Below, piece after piece: positions 49,129-59,717 of a DNA stretch of 64,000 nt. Under the pieces are notes generated by a model. The model searched no databases. It saw only the letters and a program-made list of their open reading frames with translations, and was not told the DNA's origin. Source of the DNA: Pseudomonas quebecensis (lineage in GTDB: Bacteria > Pseudomonadota > Gammaproteobacteria > Pseudomonadales > Pseudomonadaceae); assembly GCF_026410085.1 (NCBI RefSeq), contig NZ_CP112866.1:3657001-3721000 (forward strand), given 5' to 3'. Numbering within the stretch: position 1 is the stretch's first letter; every line of letters starts with the position of its first letter. The position numbers were made by a program, and so were the translations under genes.

Positions 49129-50571
49129 TTACTCGGCCAGTTTGAACGTAATGAAGCTGGCACGGCCTTGACGCAGTACACGCATCGACACAGAACGATT
49201 CTTCGGCAGCGCTTTGGCAATGTCAGTGAACTGCTTGGTCGTGTCGATCGCCTGGTTGTTCAGGTGCGTAATCACATCACCCGGTTGCAGACCGATCAAC
49301 GCGGCAGGCCCATCCTGCACTTCCTTGATTACCACACCGCTCTTGAGGTCGAAGCTCTTCTTCTGCTCGTCAGTCAGCTCGGCCACCGCAATGCCCAGGC
49401 GATTGCTGCTGCGCTCGGCGCCCGGCTTGGTGTTACCCAGCGCATCCAGGGTGGCGCCTTCTTCAGGAATGGCGCCGACGGTCAGCTCCACATTCTGACG
49501 CTTTCCATCACGGATCACTTCGAGCTTGGCTTTACTGCCCGCCTTCAATGCACCGACCAGATGCGGCAGGTCGGCCGACATGATGATCGGCTGGCCATTC
49601 ATGCTCAGGATCACGTCACCGACCTGCAGGCCACCCTTGGCGGCCGGACCATTGTCCTGAATCTGCGCAACCAGTGCGCCCGCCGGCTTGTCGAGTCCGA
49701 AGGATTCAGCCAGGTCCTTGTTCACTTCCTGGATTACCACGCCCAACCAGCCACGACTGACCTTGCCACCGCTTTTGAGCTGATTGGAAACATCCATGGC
49801 CACGTCGATCGGAATGGCAAACGACACGCCCATGAACCCACCGGAACGGGTATAGATCTGCGAGTTAATCCCTACGACTTCACCCGCCAGATTGAACAGC
49901 GGCCCACCGGAATTACCCGGGTTGATCGGCACGTCAGTCTGGATGAACGGCACGTAGTTTTCATTGGGCAGGCTACGACCAATGGCGCTGACGATACCTT
50001 GCGTTACCGTATGGTCAAAGCCAAAAGGCGAACCGATGGCGACCACCCACTGACCGGCTTTCAGGTCTTGGGACTTGCCCAGTTTCAGCACCGGCAGATC
50101 CTTGCCATCGATCTTTAACAACGCCACATCGGAGCGCGGATCGGTGCCTATCAACTTGGCTTTGAGTTCGCTGCGATCAGCCAGGCGCACGAGGATCTCG
50201 TCCGCATCGGCAATCACGTGATTATTGGTGAGAATGTAACCATCCGGGGAAATGATGAAGCCCGAACCCAGCGATTGCGCTTCACGCTGACCGCCACCAC
50301 CGCCACCCCGTGGCGCCCGGGGTTGTGGCATGCCACGCTCGAAAAACTCACGCAACATGGGCGGCAGGCCTTCGAGATCCGGCATCTGCTGGTTCGACAC
50401 TTTGCGATCCGGCAGCTTCTGCGTGGTACTGATGTTCACTACGGCTGGCGAGGCCTGCTCAACCAGTTGGGTGAAGTCAGGCAGATCGGCCGCTTGCACA
50501 GGCACGGCCTGACCCAGCACCAACACCGTGGCGATTATGGATAGATAGGATTTCAAACGTGGTATCGACAT
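49129..50571 (-). CDS. mucD: Periplasmic serine protease MucD (DegP family)
   Basis: 480 residues: signal peptide (MSIPRLKSYLSIIATVLVLG...QA), trypsin-like domain with the triad His in ILTNNHVIADAD, Asp in DPRSDVALLKI and Ser in NPGNSGGPLF, a Gly-rich loop (PRGGGGGGQRE) and two PDZ domains (about 275-365 and 390-475). It clears misfolded envelope proteins and dampens AlgU activation. Last gene of the algU operon; a 235-base gap separates it from mucB. Confidence 0.96.
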   Translation of the reverse strand: MSIPRLKSYLSIIATVLVLGQAVPVQAADLPDFTQLVEQASPAVVNISTTQKLPDRKVSNQQMPDLEGLPPMLREFFERGMPQPRAPRGGGGGGQREAQSLGSGFIISPDGYILTNNHVIADADEILVRLADRSELKAKLIGTDPRSDVALLKIDGKDLPVLKLGKSQDLKAGQWVVAIGSPFGFDHTVTQGIVSAIGRSLPNENYVPFIQTDVPINPGNSGGPLFNLAGEVVGINSQIYTRSGGFMGVSFAIPIDVAMDVSNQLKSGGKVSRGWLGVVIQEVNKDLAESFGLDKPAGALVAQIQDNGPAAKGGLQVGDVILSMNGQPIIMSADLPHLVGALKAGSKAKLEVIRDGKRQNVELTVGAIPEEGATLDALGNTKPGAERSSNRLGIAVAELTDEQKKSFDLKSGVVIKEVQDGPAALIGLQPGDVITHLNNQAIDTTKQFTDIAKALPKNRSVSMRVLRQGRASFITFKLAE

Positions 50572-50806
50572 ACAGCTCCCGTTACGACGAGCAGGGTTGA
50601 GCGACAGGGTTCAATAAACGCCGGAAAACCGCGACCGACGTCTTTGTTCCGCGAACAAAACAAGGCCAGAGCCGACAAGCTCTGACCTATAAAAAACATG
50701 GAAGGTTTTTGCAAGTGAAAATCCTGATCCAGACATTTCATGCTCTCGGCAGCCAGGCGGGCATGGACGTAAGTTGAAAGGTCAAGATGAACATAGGATT
50801 AACAAC

Positions 50807-51775
50807 TCACGGTGCAGGTTTGGCGGATGCCTTTTTTTCACCGCGCACCGATAACGCGATGCGTTCGGCAGTACCTATGGGGATTTCTCCTACCACCGTC
50901 ACCATCATTTCGCCATCGACGGTATTCAGACGCCGGGACACTGCGACGGTCGGGCCCAGCTGCGTTCGAGCTTCCGTGACACTGCCATCGCTGATCGGCT
51001 CCAGAAACACCGAGAACCGTGCCAGGCCGTCGTCATACATCATGCTGTCGACGATGGCTTTGGTGTGGACATCCTTTCGCGCACTAGTGCGGGTGAGCTG
51101 AAACCCCGGCGGCAACCAATCCAAACGCCATATGTGGGTGGGCTGCACCTCAGGCGCACTGCTATTAGCCAGGGCAATGGGCGTGCAGTCCTTACTCGGC
51201 TGCAAGTTGCGATCATCCGGCTGGACCGAGGTGTTCAAGCGCGTGAACTGGAATCGCTCCAGCAGTTGCCCTTGGTCGTTAAGCAGCAGGGATTTGAGCG
51301 CGAGTGCGGTTTCGCGATCCAGATGCAACTCGAACCCATACCGGTATTGGTCACGCGGTGTAACGGCCACAATCACAGCATTACGACCAGCCACACGGGA
51401 TTTTCCGATGACGGCCAGTTCATAAAATTGATTGAGTTTTTGCGGATCAAGCGCGCGCGAAGGTGCATCGCGGGAATTCCCAAGCCCGGGCACTAAAGTG
51501 CCGCTTACGCATTGGGTACGGCCATCCTCTCGCACGACTTCCTGGGCAGAGCCATCGAGCTGCAAAAGGCGCTCTCTGACTTGACCGTTCTGGACACGAT
51601 GCCAGATGTCATGAGTGGAAAAACTGCCATTACGTTCATAGACGAACGTACCTTCAAAACTTTGGGTCTGCTCTGCACGCCCAAGTCGATTAAGCCAGTC
51701 CTGCGCTTCATCGGCATGGGCGGGGAGTACAAACCAACCACTGATCAACAGCGTAAGGAGCGGTATGGCGCGCAT
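50807..51775 (-). CDS. mucB: Sigma factor regulatory protein MucB (RseB)
   Basis: 322 residues with a signal peptide (MRAIPLLTLLISGWFVLPAHA). Two domains: the LolA-like N domain (about 25-190) and the smaller C domain (about 215-315). MucB binds periplasmic MucA and shields it from AlgW cleavage, keeping AlgU off until lipid signals displace it. AAGGAG precedes the ATG at 51775, which is taken instead of an upstream ATG. Confidence 0.95.
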   Translation of the reverse strand: MRAIPLLTLLISGWFVLPAHADEAQDWLNRLGRAEQTQSFEGTFVYERNGSFSTHDIWHRVQNGQVRERLLQLDGSAQEVVREDGRTQCVSGTLVPGLGNSRDAPSRALDPQKLNQFYELAVIGKSRVAGRNAVIVAVTPRDQYRYGFELHLDRETALALKSLLLNDQGQLLERFQFTRLNTSVQPDDRNLQPSKDCTPIALANSSAPEVQPTHIWRLDWLPPGFQLTRTSARKDVHTKAIVDSMMYDDGLARFSVFLEPISDGSVTEARTQLGPTVAVSRRLNTVDGEMMVTVVGEIPIGTAERIALSVRGEKKASAKPAP

Positions 51776-51791
51776 AAAGCTCCTTAACGGT

Positions 51792-52379
51792 TCAACGGTT
51801 TTCCAGGCTTGCAGCGCGAGCGTATGGCAGAGCACTTTCAGTGCCTTTCAAGGCCGATTCCTGAGCGTGTTGGCGCAGGTAACCTGGAAGACGCTGATCC
51901 TGCCAGCCGGATTGCCCCTGAAGCACGCCGTTAGCCATCGGGCCGGTCGTGTCGGAGCTTTCCTTGTAGCCGGCAAGTACGGCCGGACCTTTGACCTGCG
52001 GGCCAGCCATAACCGGCTGCTGGGTCTGCTGGGCCAATTCGGCACCGGCAATTTCGTCCTGGTTGTACAGGCGAACACCCGCCAGCACGGCAACAGTTAC
52101 CGAGGCTGCCACTGCAAGGCGACCCAGGCTACGCCAAGGACCACGAGCAGCTTTAGCCGGAACGGCTTCATCAGCCAGCGCGGCAGAAACAGCCGCAGCA
52201 ATATCCAGACGAGGGATTAGAAGATCCTTGTGCATCACCGCCCGAGCGACTTGGTAACGAGACCAGGTATCACGGGTTTCGGCATCATCAAATGCGTTGA
52301 GCACTCGACGAAGTTCCAGTTCATCCGCTTCGTTATCCATCACTGCGGACAGCGATTCCTGCAGGGCATCACGACTCAT
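51792..52379 (-). CDS. mucA: Anti-sigma factor MucA (RseA)
   Basis: 195 residues, matching the 194 of P. aeruginosa MucA. The cytosolic N part (MSRDALQESLSAVMDNEADE) holds AlgU, one membrane segment follows (LGRLAVAASVTVAVLAGVRL, near 85-105), and the periplasmic tail binds MucB. The frame is intact; none of the truncations linked to mucoid strains is seen. Confidence 0.95.
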   Translation of the reverse strand: MSRDALQESLSAVMDNEADELELRRVLNAFDDAETRDTWSRYQVARAVMHKDLLIPRLDIAAAVSAALADEAVPAKAARGPWRSLGRLAVAASVTVAVLAGVRLYNQDEIAGAELAQQTQQPVMAGPQVKGPAVLAGYKESSDTTGPMANGVLQGQSGWQDQRLPGYLRQHAQESALKGTESALPYARAASLENR

Positions 52380-52411
52380 GGCGGTTCCTCTCTTGGCTGT
52401 CGCCGCTGTCT

Positions 52412-52993
52412 TTAGTTTTCCTGCAACAACGGTTGCAAGGCTTTGTCGATGGCTTCCCGGGCCCGGAAAATCCGTGACCTTACAGTCCCCACCGGACATT
52501 GCATGACGCTCGCAATGTCTTCGTAACTCAGACCATCGAATTCACGTAAAGTTAATGCGGTACGCAAATCTTCCGGCAGTTGCTGAATTGTGCGATGAAC
52601 GGTTCCTTCGATCTCGTCGCGCAGCAATGCACGCTCCGGCGACTCGAGATCTTTGAGGCCGTGATCACCATCATAAAACTCAGCATCTTCTGAACTTACA
52701 TCGCTATCCGGTGGGCGGCGGCCGCGAGACACCAGATAGTTTTTCGCCGTGTTAATGGCGATTCGGTACAGCCACGTATAAAACGCACTGTCACCGCGAA
52801 AATTGCCGAGTGCACGGTAAGCCTTGATAAAAGCTTCCTGTGCAACGTCCTGCGCTTCATGGGTGTCGTGCACAAACCGCACGATCAACCCGAGAATTTT
52901 GTGCTGGTATTTCAGCACTAGCAGATCAAATGCTCGCTTGTCGCCGCGTTGTACGCGCTCAACCAGCTGCTGATCCTCTTCCTGGGTTAGCAT
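52412..52993 (-). CDS. algU: RNA polymerase sigma factor AlgU (RpoE/AlgT)
   Basis: 193 residues from MLTQEEDQQLVERVQRGDKR, nearly identical to known AlgU. Region 2 contains AFDLLVLKYQHKILGLIVRF and the -10 recognition helix, region 4 contains YEDIASVMQCPVGTVRSRIF. It directs envelope-stress and alginate genes. ATG 52993 is used as in characterised AlgU; ATG 52999 lies two codons upstream. First gene of the operon, with its own AlgU-type promoter in front. Confidence 0.97.
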   Translation of the reverse strand: MLTQEEDQQLVERVQRGDKRAFDLLVLKYQHKILGLIVRFVHDTHEAQDVAQEAFIKAYRALGNFRGDSAFYTWLYRIAINTAKNYLVSRGRRPPDSDVSSEDAEFYDGDHGLKDLESPERALLRDEIEGTVHRTIQQLPEDLRTALTLREFDGLSYEDIASVMQCPVGTVRSRIFRAREAIDKALQPLLQEN

Positions 52994-53456
52994 GAACACT
53001 CCTCGTAGTACTTGAAGGAGGCTTGCATAACTAAACGATCAGGCTTGCAAACATAGACTCGGTCTTTTCGCAAAAGTTCTCCCCCTCCAAGCAAGTTTCC
53101 GGCATGCACTGATTTGGCACACACGAAAAACGCAGCGCGGGTAACGCCGGCTGCGCGAATAATCTTGTCGTCGGTTTTCTGACGCGTCCAATGCTCCCGA
53201 CGGGCCAATAAACTCAACGTTTTCCCAGCTTTCGGGCAACCTGCTATTGAGTCGGGAGCCATGCAAAAAGTTCCCGATTCGATAACCGGCTGATTATACC
53301 CAAGCCACGCACCGTAATCTCATATTGCCACGCATGCCTGGCTATTGTGCCGGTCCCCCCCTCTATATACTAGTGGGCCGTGTGACCCTTTGATTCGCCG
53401 ATCCCGGCGTTCTGTCAGCGCCACCCTTGCGGATCGCTTTTTGCGGAATCCTATAA
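52994..53456. other. Regulatory region between algU and nadB
   Basis: 463 bases between divergent genes. Besides the AlgU-type promoter at 53053-53079 I see no gene with support; the frames of 75-91 codons here overlap the promoter and lack family resemblance. Confidence 0.5.
53053..53079 (-). promoter_or_regulatory. AlgU (sigma-E type) autoregulated promoter of algU
   Basis: On the minus strand GAACTT (53079-53074) is followed after exactly 16 bases by TCTAT (53057-53053), close to the AlgU consensus GAACTT-N16/17-TCTGA. It lies about 60 bases before the algU ATG and fits known autoregulation of this operon. Confidence 0.75.
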
Positions 53457-55073
53457 ATGAGCCAACAGTTTCAACACGATGTTCTGGTGATTGGCAGCGG
53501 CGCAGCCGGATTGAGCCTTGCCCTGACCCTGCCCAGCCATCTGCGCATCGCGGTGCTGAGCAAAGGCGACCTGGCCAACGGCTCGACATTCTGGGCCCAA
53601 GGCGGCGTGGCGGCGGTTCTGGATGACGCCGACACTGTGCAGTCCCACGTCGAAGACACCCTCAACGCCGGCGGCGGCCTGTGCGACGAGGACGCGGTGC
53701 GCTTCACCGTCGAGCACAGCCGCGAAGCGATCCAATGGCTGATCGACCAGGGCGTTCCCTTTACCCGTGACGAGCACGCACGCGCCGACGACGGCGGCTT
53801 CGAGTTCCACCTGACACGTGAAGGCGGCCATAGCCACCGGCGCATCATCCACGCCGCCGATGCAACCGGCGCAGCCATTTTCAAGACCCTGCTCGACCAG
53901 GCTCGACAGCGCCCGAACATCGAACTGCTGGAGCAGCGCGTCGCGGTCGACCTGATCACCGAAAAGCGCCTGGGCCTGGACGGCGAACGCTGCCTTGGCG
54001 CCTACGTGCTCAACCGCGGCAGCGGCGAGGTCGACACCTATGGCGCGCGCTTCACCATCCTCGCCTCGGGTGGCGCAGCCAAGGTCTACCTCTATACCAG
54101 CAACCCCGACGGCGCCTGCGGCGACGGCATCGCCATGGCCTGGCGCTCGGGCTGCCGGGTGGCCAACCTGGAATTCAACCAGTTTCACCCCACCTGCCTG
54201 TATCACCCGCAGGCCAAAAGCTTTCTGATCACCGAAGCCCTGCGTGGCGAAGGCGCACACTTGAAACTGCCGAACGGCGAACGCTTCATGCAGCGTTTCG
54301 ACCCGCGCGCCGAACTGGCACCGCGCGATATCGTCGCACGCGCCATCGACCATGAAATGAAGCGCCTGGGCATCGACTGTGTGTATCTGGACATCAGCCA
54401 CAAGCCTGAAGCATTCATCAAGACCCACTTCCCCACCGTCTACGAACGCTGCCTGACCTTCAATATCGACATCACCCAAGGCCCGATCCCGGTAGTGCCT
54501 GCCGCGCACTACACCTGCGGCGGCGTAATGGTCGACCAGCATGGCCGCACCGATGTGCCGGGCCTGTATGCGATTGGCGAGACCAGCTTCACCGGCCTGC
54601 ATGGCGCCAATCGCATGGCCAGCAACTCGCTGCTTGAATGCTTCGTCTACGCGCGTTCGGCGGCGGCGGACATACTCGAGCAATTGCCGCGAATCCCGGT
54701 GCCGGCCGCCCTGCCCCGCTGGGACGCCAGCCAGGTCACCGACTCGGATGAAGACGTGATCATTGCCCACAACTGGGACGAGTTGCGGCGTTTCATGTGG
54801 GACTATGTGGGGATCGTGCGCACCAATAAGCGCCTGCAGCGCGCGCAGCACCGAGTGCGCTTGCTGCTCGATGAAATCGACGAGTTCTACAGCAACTATA
54901 AGGTCAGCCGCGACCTGATCGAGCTGCGCAACCTGGCTCAGGTCGCCGAGCTGATGATCCGCTGCGCCATGGAGCGCAAGGAAAGCCGAGGCCTGCATTA
55001 CACCCTCGACTACCCACAGATGCTGCCGGAGGCCCGCGACACTATCCTGGTGCCAACCACCTACGGCGGCTGA
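53457..55073 (+). CDS. nadB: L-aspartate oxidase
   Basis: 538 residues, FAD flavoprotein of the succinate dehydrogenase/fumarate reductase family. It makes iminoaspartate for NAD synthesis. Signatures: [16 protein letters not shown] (FAD, residue 9 on), [35 protein letters not shown] and [20 protein letters not shown]. Divergent from algU as in other pseudomonads; its stop lies inside the convergent ygfX gene. Confidence 0.97.
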   Translation: MSQQFQHDVLVIGSGAAGLSLALTLPSHLRIAVLSKGDLANGSTFWAQGGVAAVLDDADTVQSHVEDTLNAGGGLCDEDAVRFTVEHSREAIQWLIDQGVPFTRDEHARADDGGFEFHLTREGGHSHRRIIHAADATGAAIFKTLLDQARQRPNIELLEQRVAVDLITEKRLGLDGERCLGAYVLNRGSGEVDTYGARFTILASGGAAKVYLYTSNPDGACGDGIAMAWRSGCRVANLEFNQFHPTCLYHPQAKSFLITEALRGEGAHLKLPNGERFMQRFDPRAELAPRDIVARAIDHEMKRLGIDCVYLDISHKPEAFIKTHFPTVYERCLTFNIDITQGPIPVVPAAHYTCGGVMVDQHGRTDVPGLYAIGETSFTGLHGANRMASNSLLECFVYARSAAADILEQLPRIPVPAALPRWDASQVTDSDEDVIIAHNWDELRRFMWDYVGIVRTNKRLQRAQHRVRLLLDEIDEFYSNYKVSRDLIELRNLAQVAELMIRCAMERKESRGLHYTLDYPQMLPEARDTILVPTTYGG

Positions 55074-55488
55074 ACTTCAGGCGTACCCGCAGGCGCCGGT
55101 GCGTATCGGCGGCCTGCGAATCCCTCGGCACGCAGATCGAACGCGACCACCATTGCCCGCGCACGCGATAGCGCAGCACCACGATCGGTGGCAGTGCCAG
55201 GCTGTCGGGGCGCAACTGCACGGCGTGCCAGCCACGCTGTTCACTGAACAACTGCCAACCCTCTTCATCTCGGCGCAGGCCGCAGACCGATGAAGGATGG
55301 GTTAACAGAATATGTCTGGGCAGCACCCAACCCGCATGCGCAAGGCACAGCAGCATGCAAAGGCTTGAAAATGGCACATCCACTGCCGACAAGGCACCCA
55401 GCGCGAACGCCTGGGCAAGCAAATACGCCACCAGCAGCCTGCGCGAAGGCTGCCAGCGGCATTCGAAACGGTTACTTGGGCTGGACAC
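55042..55488 (-). CDS. ygfX: YgfX-family membrane protein
   Basis: 148 residues: a short N arm, two close membrane segments (about 18-55) and a soluble C tail with strand-rich sequence ([20 protein letters not shown]). The arrangement and its place after sdhE fit YgfX (CptA), reported as the partner of SdhE. The ATG at 55488 overlaps the sdhE stop by 17 bases. The 3' end overlaps the convergent nadB end by 32 bases. Confidence 0.72.
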   Translation of the reverse strand: MSSPSNRFECRWQPSRRLLVAYLLAQAFALGALSAVDVPFSSLCMLLCLAHAGWVLPRHILLTHPSSVCGLRRDEEGWQLFSEQRGWHAVQLRPDSLALPPIVVLRYRVRGQWWSRSICVPRDSQAADTHRRLRVRLKFSRRRWLAPG

Positions 55489-55726
55489 GGTCCAGGATCA
55501 TCCGAACCATGCGCTGCAGTTCCGGATCGTCCGACTCGGCGCGCTCCATGAACCAGCCGAACATATCCTGGTCCTCGCATTCCAGCAGTCGCACATACAC
55601 CTTGCGATCCACCTCATTGAGCGTGGAATAAACCTCTTTGACGAATGGCACCAGCAACACGTCCAGCTCAAGCATGCCGCGACGACTGTGCCAATAGAGG
55701 CGATTGAGTTCTACATCTTCGACCAT
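55472..55726 (-). CDS. sdhE: FAD assembly factor SdhE
   Basis: 84 residues with the essential RGxxE motif in [13 protein letters not shown] near residue 16, which helps attach FAD covalently to SdhA. GAGGAGCG precedes the ATG at 55726. Operon with ygfX; divergent from ygfZ. Confidence 0.94.
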   Translation of the reverse strand: MVEDVELNRLYWHSRRGMLELDVLLVPFVKEVYSTLNEVDRKVYVRLLECEDQDMFGWFMERAESDDPELQRMVRMILDRVQPK

Positions 55727-55867
55727 GGAGCGCTCCTCAAATAGAGCGCAAGTATACAGGCCCGACGGCAGCGCAACAGTCGGCTTTGGTCGTGCTCCCA
55801 CGGAAACTATCCATTTGCCGGGCGCCCCTCTATGATGCACCCAAGACTTTTTGACCTGCGATGACCC

Positions 55868-56809
55868 ATGGCCGACTCTGCTTTTTTCTGCCCCCTGTCC
55901 CACGAAGGCGTTCTTGCCGTGCGCGGTGCCGACGCTGCCAAATTCCTGCAGGGCCAATTGACCTGCAACCTCAACTATCTGAGCGACACCCAGGCCAGCC
56001 TGGGCGCGCGCTGCACACAAAAAGGGCGCATGCAGTCCAGCTTTCGCATCCTGCTGCAAGGCGACGGTGTGCTGTTGGCGATGGCCACCGAGCTGCTGGA
56101 ACCGCAACTGGCCGATCTGAAGAAATACGCGGTGTTCTCCAAATCCAAGCTCACCGACGAAAGCGCCGCGTGGGCACGCCTGGGCCTGTACAACGCGGAT
56201 TCAACCCTGGCCAGCCTCGGGCTTGAACTGCCGGCCGACACCGACAGCGTTGCCCGCAACGAACACTTGATCGCGATTCGCGTGTCACCTGATCGCAGCG
56301 AACTCTGGGTGCCGGCGGAACAGGCCGACGCGGTACATGGCCAGTTGAGTGCGCAATTGAAAGAAGCCGATCTGAACGAGTGGCTACTGGGCCAGATCCG
56401 TGCCGGTATCGGCCAGGTCATGCCCCAGACCCGCGAGTTGTTCATCCCGCAGATGCTTAACCTGCAAGCCGTCGGTGGCGTGAGTTTCAAGAAAGGCTGC
56501 TACACAGGCCAGGAAATCGTCGCGCGCATGCAGTACCTGGGCAAACTCAAGCGCCGCCTGTACCGCTTGAGCCTTGAATCGACGCAAATGCCCGAGCCAG
56601 GCACCCCGCTGTTTTCGCCCAGCCATAACAGTTCGATCGGTGAGGTGGTAATCGCGGCCAATGCGGGTCCGGTGATTGAACTTCTGGCCGTATTGCAAGC
56701 CGAAGCTGCCGATAGTGGCGATGTGCATTTAGGCACGCTCGAAGGCCCCGGCCTGCAACTGCTTGACTTACCCTACACGCTGGACCGCGATCGAGAGATC
56801 CAGCGTTAG
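55868..56809 (+). CDS. ygfZ: Folate-binding protein YgfZ
   Basis: 313 residues, related to the T protein of glycine cleavage. The signature [18 protein letters not shown] near residue 220 with its conserved Cys is present. YgfZ uses tetrahydrofolate to help repair or build some iron-sulfur enzymes such as MiaB. Next to sdhE, the common layout in gammaproteobacteria. Confidence 0.94.
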   Translation: MADSAFFCPLSHEGVLAVRGADAAKFLQGQLTCNLNYLSDTQASLGARCTQKGRMQSSFRILLQGDGVLLAMATELLEPQLADLKKYAVFSKSKLTDESAAWARLGLYNADSTLASLGLELPADTDSVARNEHLIAIRVSPDRSELWVPAEQADAVHGQLSAQLKEADLNEWLLGQIRAGIGQVMPQTRELFIPQMLNLQAVGGVSFKKGCYTGQEIVARMQYLGKLKRRLYRLSLESTQMPEPGTPLFSPSHNSSIGEVVIAANAGPVIELLAVLQAEAADSGDVHLGTLEGPGLQLLDLPYTLDRDREIQR

Positions 56810-56845
56810 TCGCCGTACTTTTTTGCAACACCCTAGAGAACATGA

Positions 56846-57667
56846 ATGAACAAGCTGGCGGAAAAAGTCCAACAGGCTTTGGTCACGGCCATCGAAAACG
56901 ATGACCTGGTTCTGCCGACATTACCGGAAGTGGCCCTGAATATTCGCAAGGCCGCCGAGGACCCGGAAATCAGCATCAGCCACTTGAGCAAAGTGATCGG
57001 TCGCGATACCGCCCTGTCCGCACGCTTGATCAAAGTGGTCAACAGTCCGCTGCTGCGCGCCACCCAGGAAGTCACCGACCTGCACACCGCCATCACACGG
57101 CTGGGCACCAACTACAGCAGCAACCTGGCGATCGGCCTGGTGATGGAGCAGATTTTTCATGCCCGCTCTGAAACGGTCGATCAGAAAATGCGTGAAGTGT
57201 GGCGCCGCAGCCTGGAAGTAGCCGGCGTGAGTTACGCCTTGTGTCGCAGCCACAGCCAGCTCAAGCCGGACCAGGCAGCGCTTGGCGGTCTGGTGCACCA
57301 GATCGGCGTGCTGCCGATCCTGACCTACGCCGAAGATCACTACGAGTTGCTGTCCGACCCGGTCAGCCTCAACCACCTGATCGACACTATCCATCCAGCC
57401 TTGGGTGATAAATTGCTCGGCCGCTGGGACTTTCCGGAGATGCTGGCGAAACTGCCCGGCCAATACCTGAACCTTGAACGCGACTCCAGCCGCCTTGACT
57501 ACATCGACCTGGTGCAGTTGGCGGTGCTGTATTGCTATCGCGGCACCGATCACCCACTGGCAGGCGTGGTGGTTTCCGAAGTGCCGGCGATGAAAAAGCT
57601 CAAGGTCGACCCCTACAGCGACCGCCTGCGCGCGGAGCTCGATGAAGCACGCTCGATGTTCTACTGA
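56846..57667 (+). CDS. HDOD-domain signalling protein
   Basis: 273 residues, one HDOD domain over most of the length: LPTLPEVALNIRKAAEDPEI, GRDTALSARLIKVVNSPLLR and GGLVHQIGVLPILTYAE. HDOD lacks the full metal site of HD hydrolases and usually works through protein contacts in signalling and cell cycle control. It follows ygfZ after 36 bases and abuts the convergent tctE stop, with no base between. Confidence 0.88.
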   Translation: MNKLAEKVQQALVTAIENDDLVLPTLPEVALNIRKAAEDPEISISHLSKVIGRDTALSARLIKVVNSPLLRATQEVTDLHTAITRLGTNYSSNLAIGLVMEQIFHARSETVDQKMREVWRRSLEVAGVSYALCRSHSQLKPDQAALGGLVHQIGVLPILTYAEDHYELLSDPVSLNHLIDTIHPALGDKLLGRWDFPEMLAKLPGQYLNLERDSSRLDYIDLVQLAVLYCYRGTDHPLAGVVVSEVPAMKKLKVDPYSDRLRAELDEARSMFY

Positions 57668-59053
57668 TCAACCGGCGATAAAACTCACCCTTACTTTCAG
57701 CCCCGCGCGCTCGCCATCGTGCAGGCTGATCTGGGCCAGATGCGCCCGGCAGATTTCCCCGACAATCGCCAAGCCCAGGCCCGAACCCATGCCCTGCTGA
57801 CTGCGCCGGTAGAAGCGTTCGAACACCCGCTCCCGCTCATCCTGCGGGATCCCCGGGCCGTCGTCCTCCACCTCCAGTACCGCCGGTGCCGTCACCCGCA
57901 GGATTACATTGCCACCGGGCGGCGTGTGCGCCAGGGCGTTGTCCACCAGGTTGCTCAGCAGTTCGTTCAACAGCGTTGGCTCGCCGCGCAACCACACCGG
58001 CTCATCGGCTTCCAATGCCAGCGCCACGCCACGCGCATGGGCCAGGGGCGCCATCGCCATCCCCAACTCACGGGCCAACTGGCTCAGATCCAACAACTGC
58101 GCGCCGCCTTCTGCAATTGCCCGTGCGCCGTTCTCGATACGCGCAAGAGACAGCAATTGATTAGCCAGATGGGTCAGGCGATCAGTGCCCTGCGCAGCGG
58201 TTTCCAACGTGCTGCGCCAGGTGGCCGGTTCTTCGGCGCGCAGGCCCAACTCCAGGCGCGCCTTGAGCGCGGCCAAAGGGGTGCGCAGTTCGTGTGACGC
58301 ATCGGCGATAAACTGTGCCTGGCGTTCGAACTGCCCGCGCAGGCGCTCGGTAAAGTGGTTGAGCGAACTGACCAGCGGGCCGAATTCGTGCTGCACTTCC
58401 ACCAATGGCAGCGGCCGCAGATCGTCGGGCTGGCGTTCTTCCACGGCCTTGCGCAGACGCTCCAGCGGGCGCAGCGCGGCGCTCACGGCAAACCACACCA
58501 GGAGCAACGCGCCGACCGCCAGCATGCCCAGGCGCAGCAGCGTATCGGCCATCAAACTGCGAGCCATGCTGACGCGGGCTTCGTCGGTTTCGGCCACACG
58601 GATTTCCGCCATGCCGTTCATGTTCGGCTCGGACACCGCCTTGAGCAGGCTCACCACCCGTACTTCCTGACCCTGATACTTGGCGTTGTAGAACCGCGCC
58701 AGCGCCGGGTAATCATCGGTGCGCGGCGTGCCGGGAGGCGGACCGGGCAGGTTCTCGTAGCCGGAGATCAGCTTGCGATCAATGTCGTTGACCTGGTAAT
58801 AAATGCGCCCGGCACTGTCGTAGGCGAACGTGTCCAGGGCCACATAGGGCACATTGGCGCTGAGGGTGCCGTCCACCTGGGTCAGGCCTGCGGCGATGGT
58901 GCGCGCCGACGCGAGTAACGTGCGGTCGTAAGCGGTATCGGCGGCTTCGCGGCCGTTCCAGTAGGCACTCATGCCGCTGGCCAGCATCAACAATACGAGC
59001 AACAGGGCCAGGTTCCACACCAGGCGCCAGCGCAGGCTGCTGGGCTTATGCAT
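57668..59053 (-). CDS. tctE: Sensor histidine kinase TctE
   Basis: 461 residues: N-terminal membrane segment (about 10-28), periplasmic sensor (30-165) with PYVALDTFAYDSAGRIYYQV, second segment (about 170-190), HAMP, HisKA with SHELRTPLAALKARL, and HATPase_c with NLVDNALAHTPP, DDGPGIP and GSGLGLAIVGE. With TctD it senses external tricarboxylates and turns on tctCBA. Its ATG overlaps the tctD stop. Confidence 0.9.
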   Translation of the reverse strand: MHKPSSLRWRLVWNLALLLVLLMLASGMSAYWNGREAADTAYDRTLLASARTIAAGLTQVDGTLSANVPYVALDTFAYDSAGRIYYQVNDIDRKLISGYENLPGPPPGTPRTDDYPALARFYNAKYQGQEVRVVSLLKAVSEPNMNGMAEIRVAETDEARVSMARSLMADTLLRLGMLAVGALLLVWFAVSAALRPLERLRKAVEERQPDDLRPLPLVEVQHEFGPLVSSLNHFTERLRGQFERQAQFIADASHELRTPLAALKARLELGLRAEEPATWRSTLETAAQGTDRLTHLANQLLSLARIENGARAIAEGGAQLLDLSQLARELGMAMAPLAHARGVALALEADEPVWLRGEPTLLNELLSNLVDNALAHTPPGGNVILRVTAPAVLEVEDDGPGIPQDERERVFERFYRRSQQGMGSGLGLAIVGEICRAHLAQISLHDGERAGLKVRVSFIAG

Positions 59054-59717
59054 CGCGAGCTTCCAAGAGGTAGCCGAGGCCGCGGAAAGTCACAATGGCG
59101 ATGGGTTGGCCATCGAGCTTCTTGCGCAGGCGATGCACATAGATTTCGATTGCATCGGGGCTGGCCTCCTCGTCCAGGCCAAAGACCTGCGAAGCCAGTT
59201 GCTCCTTGCTCATCACCCGGCCCGGGCGCGCGATCAGCGCTTCGAGCACCGCCTGCTCGCGGGAGGTCAACGTCAGCAGTTCGCCACCCAGCGTGAAGCG
59301 CCGGGTATCCAGGTCATACACCAGTACGCCGCAGGCCTGCTGACGCTCGCCGCCCAGCACGCTGCGGCGCAACAGGGCCTTGACCCGCGCCTCCAGCTCC
59401 GTCAGCTCAAAGGGTTTGGCCAAGTAGTCGTCGGCGCCCAGGTTGAGGCCATGCACGCGGTCCTTCACGTCGCTGCGCGCGGTCAGCATCAACACCGGCA
59501 GGTTTTTCCCACGGGCCCGCAAGCGTGCGAGCACCTCGAAACCATCCATGCGCGGCAGCCCCACATCCAGGATCGCGACCGCGTAATCCTCGCTGCTCAA
59601 GGCCAGGTCGGCGGCCACGCCGTCATGCAGCACGTCGACCGTCAGACCCGTGCTCTTGAGCGCCTGGGCCACACTGTCGGCAAGTTGCAAATGGTCTTCA
59701 ACCAGAAGGACACGCAT
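59046..59717 (-). CDS. tctD: Response regulator TctD (OmpR family)
   Basis: 223 residues: receiver with Asp in VAILDVGLPRMDG near residue 51 and Lys in GADDYLAKPF, then a winged-helix DNA-binding domain (SREQAVLEALIARPG, DEEASPDAIEIYVHRLRKKL). Divergent from tctC across 460 bases, where its binding sites should lie. Confidence 0.92.
   Translation of the reverse strand: MRVLLVEDHLQLADSVAQALKSTGLTVDVLHDGVAADLALSSEDYAVAILDVGLPRMDGFEVLARLRARGKNLPVLMLTARSDVKDRVHGLNLGADDYLAKPFELTELEARVKALLRRSVLGGERQQACGVLVYDLDTRRFTLGGELLTLTSREQAVLEALIARPGRVMSKEQLASQVFGLDEEASPDAIEIYVHRLRKKLDGQPIAIVTFRGLGYLLEARDA

Noticed and set aside
52987..53262. 91-codon frame upstream of algU
   Set aside because: It covers the AlgU promoter, overlaps the algU start, and has no support as a gene.
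53451..54998. Long minus-strand frame across nadB
   Set aside because: Antisense shadow of nadB with no SD and low-complexity composition.
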